Of a stretch of 64,000 nucleotides of DNA, positions 35,601-47,122 are shown piece by piece. A model generated the notes under the pieces. The model saw nothing but the letters and a program-made list of their open reading frames with translations, was not told the DNA's origin and made no database searches. The position numbers and the translations under genes are program-made. Position 1 is the stretch's first letter; every line of letters starts with the position of its first letter. The stretch lies in the NCBI GenBank assembly GCA_030762895.1, contig CM061070.1, positions 101,134,259 through 101,198,258 of the forward strand. Direction: 5' to 3'. This stretch comes from Sophora flavescens (Eukaryota > Streptophyta > Magnoliopsida > Fabales > Fabaceae).

Positions 35601-37895
35601 AGTTTTAGAAATTTGGCCATATCTCTCAACATAATTGTCCGTTTTGGATGATCTTTATATCGTTGGAAAGAAGAGAGAAAGATGAACAACTTTCATGTTG
35701 AAAGTTTTTCGAGATTCAGAGCAGAAGTTGGTCAGAATTTCGTGGCAGTTTCGAGTGATTGATGAGAGAATGACTTTGCCTTATAACTTATCCTCTTAAC
35801 ATAAATGCTCATTTATGACTTAGGAAAAGTGATGTCCAAGTGCTTGGAATGGATGAGGAAGCTGTGGGTTTTGGGTGGATTTGGTCAAAATTCTCAATGG
35901 CATGACTTGTAATTTTCATGAAGAGCCAAGGGTAAAATGGTCATTTCCAGGTAAAAGATACCTTCCGCCATAAATGCGCCATTATGGCCGTTATGACTCG
36001 GATAAGCTCGTCATAAATGCTCGTCAAGTCTGTCAAATTCATCACCTCAGCTCCGTTGCCGACTCCTTGGTTCATCTGGCGCAAGCTTTTCCTAGAGATA
36101 TCTCGACGTATACGCCCGCAACAAATATAATATTTTAATTTTTTTACCAAAATTTTTAAAACTTCCAGTATCGTAGTAAATACGCTAAAAACATTTTTCA
36201 TCTCGTTCGCGAGTTAAAATTAGGTCTTCTGAGCAGTAAACTTTTACTGTCAGTGAAAACACAAAACGGCAGACCGTTTTCCGTCTGAATTTTCAACCAA
36301 AAACTTCCCCGTAACCTTATGAAAATAAGTATAACAAGGAAATGACCTTGGTTTATCCAAAATCATTTTCTAAGTCTCGGATAAAAATATATATTTATAT
36401 ATTTATTACCGATATTATAAAGCAGCGAAAATCGGGGTGTTACAATATCGGTGTTGTACTTCAAGTAGGAGACGTCATTGCTCGTATTTATGGTCTTTAT
36501 GAAGTAATGGTGGGTGAATTAGTGGAATTTGAAGAGGGTACTATAGGCATTGCTTTGAATTTGGAATCAAATAATGTTGGTGTTGTATTAATGGGTGATG
36601 GTTTGATGATACAAGAGGGAAGTTCGGTAAAAGCAACAAGAAGAATTGCTCAAATACCAGTAAGTGAGGCTTATTTGGGTCGTGTTATAAATACCTTGGC
36701 TAAACCTATTGACGGTCGCGGGGAAATTTCAGCTTCGGAATCTCGGTTAATTGAATCTCCCGCTCCCGGTATTATTTTGCGACGTTCCGTATATGAGCCT
36801 CTTCAAACAAGACTTATTGCTATTGATTCGATGATCCCTATAGGGCGTGGTCAGCGAGAATTAATTATTGGGGATAGGCAAATGGGTAAAACAGCAGTAG
36901 CCACAGATACGATTCTCAATCAACAAGGACAAAATGTAATATGTGTTTATGTAGCTATTGGTCAAAAAGCATCTTCTGTGGCTCAAGTGGTGACTACTTT
37001 ACAAGAAAGGGGGGCAATGGAATACACTATTGTAGTAGCCGAAATAGCGGATTCCCCAGCTACATTACAATACCTTGCTCCTTATACGAGAGCAGCTTTA
37101 GCTGAATTTTTTATGTACCGTGAATGCCACACTTTAATCATTTATGACGATCCCTCCAAGCAAGCACAGGCTTATTGCCAAATGTATCTTCTATTACGAA
37201 GACCGCCAGGGCGCGAAGCTTATCCGGGAGATGTTTTTTATTTGCATTCACGTCTTTTGGAAAGAGCCTCTAAATTAAGTTCTCAGTTAGGCGAAGGAAG
37301 TATGACTGCTTTACCAATAGTTAAGACCCAATCAGGAGATGTTTCAGCTTATATTCCTACTGATGTAATTTCCATTACAGATGGCCAAATATTCTTATCC
37401 GCCGATCTATTCAATACTGGAATCAGACCCTCGATTAATGTGGGTATTTCTGTTTCTAGAGTTGGATCGGCGACTCAAATTAAAGCCCTGAAACAAGTAG
37501 CTGGTAAATTAAAATTGGAATTGGTACAATTCGCCGAATTAGAAGCTTTTGCACAATTCGCTTCTGATCTCAATAAATCTACTCAAAATCAATTCACAAG
37601 AGGTCAACGATTGCACGAGTTACTTAAACAATCCCAATCAGCCCCTCTCACTGTGGAAGAACAGATAATAACCATTTATACCAGAACGAATGGTTATCTT
37701 GATTCATTAGAAATTGGACATGTAAGGAAATTTCTCGTTGAGTTACGCGCTTACTTAAAAACGAATAAACCCCAATTCCAAGAAATCATATCTTCTACCA
37801 AGACATTCACCGGTGAAGCAGAAGCCCTTTTGACGGAAGCTATTCAGGAACAGATCGAACTATTTTTACTCCAGGAACAAGTAGAAAAAAATTGA
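32681..37895 (+). pseudogene. atpA: atpA split by a solo LTR (32681-32767 and 36450-37895)
   Basis: This is the ATP synthase CF1 alpha subunit. The first 29 codons (MVTIREDEISKIIRERIEQY, NTEVKIVNT) end at the insertion. After the LTR and the repeated target bases the frame continues GVVLQVGDVIARIYGLYEV and runs 482 codons to FLLLQEQVEKN-stop. The total of 510 residues matches the family, with no stop or frameshift apart from the insertion. The P-loop reads GDRQMGKT instead of GDRQTGKT, and PYTGAALAEYFMYR reads PYTRAALAEFFMYR, so even the rejoined frame would be altered in the nucleotide site. Confidence 0.94.
32768..36444 (-). mobile_element. Solo LTR, family B, 3.7 kb, inside atpA
   Basis: On the minus strand it runs TGTAACACCCCGATTTTCGC...CCCGAGTTAGGGTGTCACA. 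It is flanked by ATACC (32763-32767) and ATATC (36445-36449), a 5-bp duplication with one later change. There is no internal region, so it is the product of LTR-LTR recombination. It carries a GACGTC palindrome (33811-33816) in the same context as other copies. ORFs inside it (e.g. 33064-33303, 35941-36201) are LTR sequence. Confidence 0.9.
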
Positions 37896-38226
37896 TTAAT
37901 AATTGAATTTAATAACTTTATAAATTCACTTTACTAATTTTATATTATCTGTGAATATTTTTTCTTTTTATTTTCAATATAATTAATAATATAAATAGAT
38001 AAATAAAAATATAATATAATTATTAAATTCGAAGAAATCGAATATAAAAAAATATAAGAAATTGGGGATTTTTTAATATTCTATAAAAAAATTCAACAAG
38101 AAAGAGGGGAAGAAAAAAATTGTGTATATAAGATATACATAAGATAAGTTATTATTCTAAAAGTCTAAGCGGCTTTTGTTCACAATTCGCAAATCATTCT
38201 AAATCTTTTTAGAAATAGAGAAATTC

Positions 38227-38283
<57 letters not shown>

Positions 38284-38294
38284 AATAAATTGCT
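37896..38294. other. AT-rich spacer with an (AT)n microsatellite
   Basis: The atpA-trnR spacer holds about 25 AT units at 38230-38280. No gene is seen. Confidence 0.8.
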
Positions 38295-38366
38295 TGCGTC
38301 CAATAGGATTTGAACCTATACCAATGGTTTAGAAGACCTCTGTCCTATCCATTAGACAATGGACAC
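38295..38366 (-). tRNA. trnR-UCU: trnR-UCU (plastid-derived)
   Basis: The minus strand reads GTGTCCATTGTCTAATGGAT, has the loop CTTCTAA (anticodon TCT), and ends GGTTCAAATCCTATTGGACGC. One acceptor base is changed (GTG for GCG), giving a U-G pair. It is opposite to atpA, as in plastomes. Confidence 0.88.
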
Positions 38367-38368
38367 TT

Positions 38369-38424
38369 TTCTTTTTTTCTTTAACTTTTAACTAAATTTA
38401 GTTAAAAGTTAAAGAAAAAAAGAA
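38369..38424. repeat. Perfect 56-nt palindrome between trnR and trnG
   Basis: Two 28-nt arms (TTCTTTTTTTCTTTAACTTT... and its exact complement) abut with no spacer. It is probably a plastid 3' stem-loop frozen in the NUPT. Confidence 0.85.
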
Positions 38425-38494
38425 TTCTATATCCTATTCTATAATTGAAAGAAAAGGATAGATTCAAATAGAATAAACAGAGAGATAAGATATA

Positions 38495-39273
38495 AGCGGG
38501 TAGCGGGAATCGAACCCGCATCGTTAGCTTGGAAGGCTAGGGGTTATAGTCGATGTTGATTTTTCATTTTTAATGCCTCAAATTCAAAACCGAACGTGAA
38601 ACTTTTGTTTCATTCGGCTCCTTTACGGAAGAAATGTAAGAAATTAAGAGATGGACGACATGAACAAAAAAATGGACCCATATCATCTATTTCAGCCTTT
38701 CTTTCTGTATGAATATGTTTAAAACACCTTGCTTTTTAGATGATTCCTATATAAATAGAAGAGGAATATTCTAACAATCTTTTTTTTTCTAGTTACGTCG
38801 TTCTCTATTTCTATTTGAGAGAATCTTTAGGAAAAGAAATAAAATTTCCATCGAGATAAAAAAATGTCGATGTCTCCAGTAAACTAAAGTAATCGTTTAA
38901 TAGCTATTTTGCTTCAATCTCTCCTATTCAAAAAAAAATGGAAGATTTAGTTATGATTAGAAATCAACGTTCTATATCTTTCTCCATGGATCCTTTACTC
39001 ATACTCAAAAAATTTGGATGATTGATCCAATCCCAAAAACTTATGTTTCATAATTTTATAATTCAATTTGTCAATTTAGAATTGATTCTTTTTGGATACA
39101 AATTACGATAATGTATAGTATTCCTCGAATCGTTCGTTGAGAGGTATAAAGGATAAAATTTCTTTAAGCAAGAAATAAAGTTTTTGATCGGGATATGAAT
39201 CAAACGGAGGATCCCTTAACTATTTAGGAGGTCCATAGAACGAATCGCACTTTTACCACTAAACTATACCCGC
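38495..39273 (-). tRNA. trnG-UCC: trnG-UCC with group II intron (exons 39273-39251, 38542-38495)
   Basis: Exon 1 on the minus strand is GCGGGTATAGTTTAGTGGT plus AAAA (23 nt). Exon 2 contains the loop CTTCCAA (anticodon TCC) and ends GGTTCGATTCCCGCTACCCGC. The intron of about 700 nt begins GTGCGATTCGTTC and carries a domain V-like hairpin near 38600. Exon sequences look intact. Splicing would need plastid factors, so it is not expected to mature in the nucleus. Confidence 0.88.
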
Positions 39274-39977
39274 TACAATGCAATTATTATATATAAATGG
39301 ACCTTTTGTCGAACAAGGGAATCGGTCGTAATGAAGAAATAGGATCATAAACTTAATAAAAAAAATTAATATAAAATTACATATCATATATAAATATAAA
39401 TTAATGGAGGTAGAATATTGACATATTTTTCAACGGGACCCCCTAATGAAATTAAGAAAAGATATGGCTAATTTCATTTTTGGATTTTGTTTTTTCTGAA
39501 GTTGAAGATGTTTTTTTTGATTTGACAGATACATCTCGATAAAACTACTTAATCCATAACATAAAAATACATTGTGAAAGAATCCTCAGTTCCATTCTTT
39601 TCTTTTTTTTAGATACGTTACCAGAAAAGGAGTAATAAAAAATGACATTTTGGTTCTATATCATAGGAATCAAAGAGTTTTTCTTTATTTATGTTTGATC
39701 ATGTTTAAATAACAAGTAAATTTTTTTTTTTCAAACACATTCAAGTAAACCATTGTTATCCAGGATTCATGGTAACAAAAAGAACCCGGTTAAGTACTGG
39801 CTTGGACGAGCTCGGCTGGCTAAGACTAGCTAAAAAGAAACTACAAAAAAATGGAATAAATTAGATTATTAATATTTCTATTCTTTATTATAGATCTATA
39901 ATAAAGAATAGAATATAGAATAATAAATATAATATAATAATAAAAAAAGAGATAAGATAATAAAGAGGGCTTTTTTC
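39274..39977. other. trnG-trnS spacer with a perfect palindrome
   Basis: This is AT-rich and non-coding. It includes a perfect 38-nt palindrome at 39876-39913 centred on AGATCT. No gene is seen. Confidence 0.75.
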
Positions 39978-40064
39978 TGTTGGGGAGCTGAGTGGACTAA
40001 AGCGTCGGATTCCTAATCCGTTGTACGAAATTTTTTACCGGGTGTTCGAATCCCTCTCTTTCTG
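39978..40064 (+). pseudogene. trnS-GCU: tRNA-Ser pseudogene, trnS-GCU-like body next to rps4
   Basis: GCTGAGTGGACTAAAGCGTC, then GGATTCCTAATCCGTTGTAC, is the trnS-GCU body, but the anticodon is CCT instead of GCT. The 5' acceptor arm is decayed (TTGGGGA for GGAGAGATG) and the T-stem reads GGTGTTCGAATCCC. The gene is followed by the trnS(GGA)-rps4 type flank rather than by psbI/psbK. It may be a recombinant between the two plastid trnS genes, which share their 3' ends. Confidence 0.75.
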
Positions 40065-40303
40065 CACCTTTACCTAATTCATCAATGTTACTGACCACAA
40101 TGTTTCAAATAACACAAATAACAGTGGATACCTTTATTCCAACTTTCTTGGATATGGGTTGATTCTCGATTCCTAATTTCTTTCTGTAATACGAAAAATA
40201 CTTGAAAAAAGTGGGCAAGGAATGAAAATCTTCCTATATCTATGTCTATGGTACATGAATGGAAAAAATCCTCGGATCAAAATTCTTGTTATTTTCGTTA
40301 GGT
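40065..40303. other. Spacer downstream of rps4
   Basis: This is AT-rich plastid spacer belonging to the rps4 3' side. No gene is seen. Confidence 0.6.
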
Positions 40304-40915
40304 TTAAGCCTGACGAGAATAATATTCTACAACCAGCAATTCATTTATTTTCAAACCAACCCATTTACTATCTATTATTTGATTAACTAATCCTTTATAT
40401 TGGAATGGGTGAAAAGTCAAATGGTTTGGCAATTCCTCACGGGGGGCTGAATCAAGATAATTTTGAATCAGAGCTCTATATTTTGGTTCATCCTTCGTTG
40501 TAATGATATCTTGAGGTTTGCAGCGATAACTTGGTATATTTACCATACAGCCATTAACTAAAACATGTCTATGGTTAACTAATTGGCGGGATTGAGGAAT
40601 AGTCGAAGCCATACCCAATCGAAAAAGTAGGTTATCCAAACGCATTTCAAGTAATTGTAGTAAAACCCGACCAGTTGACCTTTTAGCTTTTCCAGCGATA
40701 CGAACGTATTTAAGCAATTGTTGTTCTGTAAGACCATAATGAAAACGCAATTTTTGTTTTTCTTCTAAACGAATACGATATTGAGATTTTTTACTGGAGC
40801 GCGATTGGTTTCTAAGTTCGCTTCCGACTAGAGCTGTAGGCCTTTTACTAGTTAGTCCTGGTAAAACTCCCAGACAGCGTATTTTTTTGAAACGAGGTCC
40901 TCTGTAACGTGACAT
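40304..40915 (-). CDS. rps4: rps4, open plastid-derived ribosomal protein S4
   Basis: The plastid 30S protein S4, 203 residues (family about 201). I chose the start at MSRYRGPRFKKIRCLGVLPG, the family N-terminus; 8 upstream codons are leader. It contains KSQYRIRLEEKQKLRFHYGL, LRLDNL-type RNA-binding segments (LEMRLDNLLFRLGMASTIPQ), SYRCKPQDIITTKDEPKYRA and ends LLVVEYYSRQA. Two extra residues appear in RPTALVGSELR, an in-frame 6-nt insertion. No stop or frameshift is seen. It lies opposite to atpA and belongs to a block different from trnG/trnS. Expression in the nucleus is unlikely. Confidence 0.88.
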   Translation of the reverse strand: MSRYRGPRFKKIRCLGVLPGLTSKRPTALVGSELRNQSRSSKKSQYRIRLEEKQKLRFHYGLTEQQLLKYVRIAGKAKRSTGRVLLQLLEMRLDNLLFRLGMASTIPQSRQLVNHRHVLVNGCMVNIPSYRCKPQDIITTKDEPKYRALIQNYLDSAPREELPNHLTFHPFQYKGLVNQIIDSKWVGLKINELLVVEYYSRQA

Positions 40916-41181
40916 AAAGACTCCTTTTGAAAATTTCATAACTGGAAATTAAAACTAAACTAAATAACAAATAGGATAAATGAAGCGAAATCTACTAAAG
41001 TGTTGCTTGTACTACAAACAAAGAAGAATTAGATGAATTCTATCAATATCCGAACCTTATTCTATTGTATATAGAAAATAGAATGGTAGGTTCTTTTCTT
41101 TATTTGTTCTACAGAAATCGAACTCCTCCAATTTTTGTTATTCCTCAAAAATTATGTAAAAAATAAAAACAAATAAAGAAA

Positions 41182-41254
41182 AGCCGGCTATCGGAATCGA
41201 ACCGATGACCATCGCATTAAAAATGCGATGCTCTAACCTCTGAGCTAAGCGGGC
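41182..41254 (-). pseudogene. trnT-UGU: trnT-UGU with mutated anticodon
   Basis: The minus strand reads GCCCGCTTAGCTCAGAGGTT, then GCATCGCATTTTTAATGCGA and TGGTCATCGGTTCGATTCCG. The loop has TTT where the plastid gene has TGT, a single G-to-T change that would read Lys codons. Stems are otherwise complete. It lies between rps4 and trnL, as in plastomes. Confidence 0.8.
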
Positions 41255-42081
41255 TCACATAACAGAAATTGCGCGTGCATAGGAATTTTATAAGCTAAGC
41301 TACTGTAGTGGGATCTTATTTATTTACTATTTATTATAAGCTATTTATAACATAATGAATTATTACGAACACAGAAAAAGATATAGAATATTCAATATTT
41401 AATATAGCTTTGCTATTCCAGGACATAACATAAAAAAGAACATAACAATTTGAAGATAACTATTAATAGTTAATAGAAAAGATTTCGACCTATCTATTTC
41501 TCAAATAATTTATCAAATATATGTATATGTTTATCAATAAAACAATATCTTCATCTTAATTAGTTTAGTATAGTGTATAGTAAGATTTTCCTTTTTCAGT
41601 TTTTAATTCAAATAAAATATTTACTTTGTTTTTTTATTCCTTTTTGTTTTAATATTTTCTATCTTTTATTTCTATTTTTTTTATTTTAATAGAATACATT
41701 TTTTATTAAAAAATTTTATTTTTATTAATATAAATAAATAAATAAATAAAATTGAGAAAAAAAAAGAATCGACCATTCGAGTATTCTAAATTGCATGAAA
41801 AATGAGATAGGGGGGCATCTAAAATAGATAGATATTCAGTATATATCTATGTATATTGAATTGCGAATACAGAAATAATAGAATCATTTTTTATTCGACC
41901 AATATAGGAGTATCCAATAGAGTAGATAAAAGGAGAATAAATAAAATTGGAGGAAACATCTTTCAATATAGGAATCGGTATTGAATCAATTCAACAGTTT
42001 TGGCATAATTTTCATAATTAAAATGAAAAAAAAAGCATACTAATGAGATCCCAATCTAAAAAGGAGGGGGGGGGGGGGGGG
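41255..42081. other. trnT-trnL spacer
   Basis: This is very AT-rich, non-coding plastid spacer. It ends in a 21-G run (42066-42086) that overlaps the 5' end of trnL. Confidence 0.75.
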
Positions 42082-45000
42082 GGGGGTATGGCGAAATTGG
42101 TAGACGCTACGGACTTAATGTAACACCCCGATTTTCACTGCTTTCTAGTGTCGGTAATTAATATATAAAATATATTTTTATCCGAGACCTAGAAAATTAT
42201 TTTGGGTGAAATACTGTTATTTTCCCGTCATGTTTTATATCTTAGGGTTACGATGAAATTTTGGGTTGAAAATTCAGACGGAACCCGATCTGCGTTTTCA
42301 CTGACAGTAAAAGTTTACTGCTCAGAAGACCTAATTTTAATTCGTGAACGAGATGAAAAATGTTTTTATCGTATTTACTACGATACTGGACATTTTAAAA
42401 AATTTGGTAAAAAAATTAAAATATTATATTTGTTGCTGGCATATACGTCGAGATATCTCTAGGAAAAGCTTGCGCCAGATGAAACCCGGAGTCGGCAACG
42501 GAGCTGAGATAATGGATTTGACCGACTTGACGAACATTTATGACGAGCTTATCCGAGTCATAATGGCCATAATGGCGCATTTATGACAAAGGGATTTTTT
42601 GCTATGAAATGACCATTTTACCCTTGTCTTTTTATGACAATTACAAGCCATGCCATTGGAAAATTTGACCAAATGTTACCCAAAACTCACGGCTCCAACA
42701 TTGTCTTCTTCATTTAAGGCATTTTTCTTCCATTTCCATGTTTTTCTTCTTGGAAACCTAAGCTTTTGCCTTAAGAACTCCAAAGTGTTCATAATTCGTC
42801 AGATTTTGCCTAGCAATTCTGACCATTTTCTATTCTGAATCTCGGAAAACTTTCAACATGAAAGTTGTTCATCTTTCTCTCTTATTTCCAACGACATAAA
42901 GATCATCCAAAACGGACAAGTATGTTGAGAGATCTACCCAAATTACTAAAACTGTTCTAAACCCTCACCATGTTCATCTTTTTCCTTAAGTTTCTCAAGA
43001 ACTCCATAAGAAATTTGTGAAGAACATCATCCAAATCTTGTTTTCCTTGAATCATCAAGAGGTAACAACTTCTTCTCTTGTCATTTAAATCATTTCTTTT
43101 CACAACTTTTGTAGATTCATGGCTTAGATCAATATGTTCTTTATTTTACTCAAAGTTTATGGAGCTAGATTCAAAAATTCATAACTAATTATAGAAAAAT
43201 CCTTTTGACATGAAAGCAATTGCTATGATCTTATAATCATCTCTATTTTCATCATCTAGAAGCATAATATCATGAGAAATTTCTTTCCCTAATTTCTGGA
43301 CTGGGCCGAACCTAGGTCAATGTTGTGTTCATAGGTTTTGTTTCATTTTCATGTCTTGATTCATGATTCAATCTTCAAGTATCTTGATAGTTCTTGTAAT
43401 TAAGTATATATAAGATCAACAATCAAACCCTAACCTATTTGTTTCATTAAGGCCGAAACCCTAGCTATGAATATTTGATGGATTTTTGATTCAAATGTTG
43501 TCTAGTAACACTTTAATCCAACTCTAGGTTTTGTATGTTGATTAAATCCAAGAGTTTAGAAATTTTAGAGATTTCTAACCCCAAACTCAGCCCTTGTCCG
43601 AAACCCTAGTTCTTGTAACTAGATGAGTTTTAGGTCATGTTCTTGGTTCATAATCTTGGTTTAAGTGCTTAATCATGTTTAAGTTACTTATGGATCATAA
43701 ATCCCTAAGTTAACAAAATTTTAACTTTCCTAACCTAGAAAAGTTGTTGAGGCTGAACCTTAACTTCCATGAGTCAAGTATGTTTTTGTTTGATTTGATT
43801 TATTTTGGTTGCAATTTGTTATGAAGGAATCGATCGGGTTGGTTTGACCTAAAGCCGACGGAGGAAGCCGGATCAAATCGGGAGATTATTTGAAACCATT
43901 AGTTCAAGTCTCCAAGAGGTAAGGGGAGCTTACCTGAGGGGATTTTCCTCAATAACTAATTGATTTTAGTATGGTCTATATGATTTATATGTGGTTGTGA
44001 TTAATTGTTTATGTGGTTTATATTGTGTTGTTTATCTGTGTATCGGTGATTGATCTGCTTTTAATTGATTTAATTATCTGTAGTAGTATATTATGTTGCT
44101 ATGATGCATGATCTTCCTGATGATATAATTATGATGATGTTGTTGAATGATATTGTTGAATGTTGTTTGAGAGGCCTGACAGTGGTCAGAGCACAACCGA
44201 TTAATTAGATAAAAGATTTAATAAGATGTGAAAAGATTATATTCAACGTTTTATGGGGAATGTTGGAATATAATAGTGGTGGAAAATATTATTTTGGAAA
44301 AAGATGATTTTTGAGAAATACTATTATTTTAAGGATTTATTAGTGTAAAAGAAATTTATGAGTCACGGTGATAGCGTAACCGTGAAATTTTTTTAGAACT
44401 GCTAATTTTTACACAAGAATTTCCGAAATATTATAAAAAGTTATTTTGTGAAATTAATATTTGAAATTACTTTATAAAAAAATAATAATAAAAAAAAGTC
44501 AAAGTCAAAGGTTGACTTTAAAAACATTTTCTTGGAAAATGATAAACGACGGCAAGCTTCGAAATTATTTACGGTGAAGGTTTAAAAACAGCAGTACTTA
44601 ATTTGAGAAGAGGTTTAATCTGAATTGATTTAATTTTTAGAACTGAAGTTTCAATAAAAGAGTTTTTGATGATTTGACGTTTTAGAAACGAATTTCAAGT
44701 AGAAAGGATTTTCTGTAAATGAGTTTACTCAATGACGTATTTCCGGTAACTTGGATAAGTTGCGGAGATCTTATTTTGGATTTGTTTTCATAGACGAAAA
44801 ACGACGATATAGAACTTAGTGACCGAGATGTTGGGGTACTAGTGTTCTTATGACGTTATCCTATTTTGGATTTGTTTTTCACAGACAAAAACGACGTAAA
44901 CGACGATATGGAACTTAGTAACCGAGACGTCGGGGTACTAGTGTTCTTATGACGTTATAGACTTGGTGTCTAGTAGGTGGACGGTGTGTCTACTTCACGA

Positions 45001-46771
45001 CGTAATAAACGACGGTAAAGGATTTATGATGTTTTCTATTACCACGAACCTAAGACTGATTGCAAGGTTTAGGGTTTCGTGACTAAGCACTCGTACTACG
45101 TGTCCTGTGTTGTTAATGAAAGACTTTAAGACGTTGCAAAACTACGTTGGTCGTAAGCTTTTGAGCTTTGGCAAAGGAAAGATTACACACGAAGAAAATG
45201 ACGAGAACAAAATATTTTATATGCATGCATTGGCAGACGTGCCCACGATGTCCTGTGTCGGATACCTTGATGATAGGGTATTTTGGGTACGAAGTTATAG
45301 GGTATTTTGGCTACAAAGTTATGTCGGATACCTTGATGATAGGGTATTTTGGCTACGAAGTTATGTATGATGCCTAAATGATAGGGTATTCATGCTATGT
45401 CCTATGTCGGATACCTTGATGATAGGGTATTTTGGCTACGAAGTATGTATGTTGCTTTGATGAATAAAGTATTCCATGCCACGAAGTGCCTAATATATTT
45501 GGCTATTGAGCTTGATCAACTCATTTACGCGGTGTTGTGGTAGCTCCGGAGATTAGGAAAAAGTTAGATGATGTATTGAAGTGTTCATGCATAGTTTTCC
45601 AACATTGATGTTTGGGGTATGAAACCCATTGATAAACTGTATGCTATGGTATTAATGCTTATGTTGTTATAACATGAAATTGTATACATGCCTTCTTTTG
45701 TGCCGCGCATTTAGTTATTTTGTTAAATCCATATATTGGCGTCTCACCCTTACAAACATATCAGAGTCGCACAAGGGTTAAGATCTCTACAAGAAGAAGA
45801 AGGTCATCTAGTTCGGGGCATGCTGTTGCAGCTTCTATCGGTTGTAGTGTCAGTTAGTTACGACCAGCTTAGGTCCTATTAAGTTATATTATGTTTTGAG
45901 AGTGACTAAACTGATAATGATCTAGATGTGAAAACATATGAGGCAGTATAGTTGTATAACTTATATACATTATGTATTTAAGTGTGATTTGATTATGTTG
46001 TTGTGGTTGTGAGGTTATAAGGTTAAAAGAAAAAGGAAAAAATTTTATCACCATATTTTGAAAAGATGAATGTAGAGAAAACATTATTTTCCGAAAGTAA
46101 CCAACAAATTGAGATTTATTTCCGGAAACAGGTAGCAATGGGATAACCCGAAGTTAGGGTGTCACACTTAATTGGATTGAGCCTTGGTATGGAAACTTAC
46201 CAAGTGATAACTTTCAAATTCAGGGAAACCCTGGAATTAATAATGGGCAATCCTGAGCCAAATCCTATTTTTCGCGAAACCAAAGAAAAGTTCATAAAGC
46301 GAGCATAAAGCGAGAAGAAAAAGGATAGGTGCAGAGACTCAATGGAAGCTGTTCTAAAAAATGGAGTTGACGCCATTTCCTTTCGCATTATATTAGGGAG
46401 GGGATCAAAGATAAACATATATATATATATATATATATATCTATATAATATACATATATGGATATGTACTGAAATATTATTTCAATTGATTAATGAAGAT
46501 CGACCGAAAATCTCTATTTGTGAATATTTATATCACAAATGAAAAGATGTGAAGCAAATCATTTCCAAGTTGAAGAGAAAGAATTCAATATTCATTGATC
46601 AAATCATTCATTCCATCACAGTCTAATAGATCTTTTGAAGAGCTGATTAATCAGGCGAGAATAAAGATAGAGTCCCATTCTACATGTCAATATTGACAAC
46701 AAGTAAATTTATAGTAAGAGGAAAATCTGTCGACTTTAGAAATCGTGAGGGTTCAAGTCCCTCTATCCCCA
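42082..46771 (+). pseudogene. trnL-UAA: trnL-UAA split by a solo LTR at the exon-intron border
   Basis: Exon 1 (42082-42116) ends GGTAGACGCTACGGACTT. The group I intron starts AATTGGATTGAGCCTTGG, read across the insertion, and continues to 46721. Exon 2 (46722-46771, 50 nt) ends GGTTCAAGTCCCTCTATCCC plus CA. A 4048-bp LTR occupies 42119-46166. The first exon bases GGGGA have become part of a long G run. The intron has an (AT)n tract at 46417-46440. The split makes the gene dead. Confidence 0.92.
42119..46166 (+). mobile_element. Solo LTR, family B, 4.0 kb, inside trnL-UAA
   Basis: It runs TGTAACACCCCGATTTTCAC...AGTTAGGGTGTCACA. It is flanked on both sides by CTTAA (42114-42118 and 46167-46171), the duplicated target. 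There is no internal region. Internal repeats include duplicated ACCGAGACGTCGGGGTAC blocks near 44820-44940 and GATGATAGGGTATTTTGG(C) repeats at 45260-45440. The ORFs in it are LTR-derived. Confidence 0.92.
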
Positions 46772-47122
46772 AAAAGCCTGGTTAACTCTCTAATATAATT
46801 ATTTATCCTAAATCCTCTTTTTTAATTTGTTATGTGTCTTATTCAATCTATTCTTTTACAAATGAATCGGGGTGTAGTTTTTCTTTTTCTTATCACAATC
46901 AGAAGTATTGGAATATGTAATAATATAATATATATTATACACGTACAATTTTTTATGATAAACGTTCAAATAAACATCTTATGCTGGAGCAAGGAATCCT
47001 CATATGAATGATTAACAATAATACAATACATAATGATTACTACTACGAAAAATAAAAAATAAAAATGAAAACAAAAAAGTCTTTTTTTTAGTTTACATAG
47101 ATAGACTCATTGACATATACTC
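46772..47122. other. trnL-trnF spacer, truncated by an LTR
   Basis: This is AT-rich plastid spacer after trnL-UAA. trnF is not reached before the LTR begins. Confidence 0.65.

Noticed and set aside
45250..45440. Tandem repeats as a possible CRISPR-like array
   Set aside because: The units are irregular, have no distinct spacers, and lie in a plant LTR.
5007..47122. A mitochondrial location for the plastid DNA
   Set aside because: No mitochondrial genes are seen, and the recent LTR, LINE and CACTA insertions fit the nucleus better. Flanking sequence outside the window would settle it.
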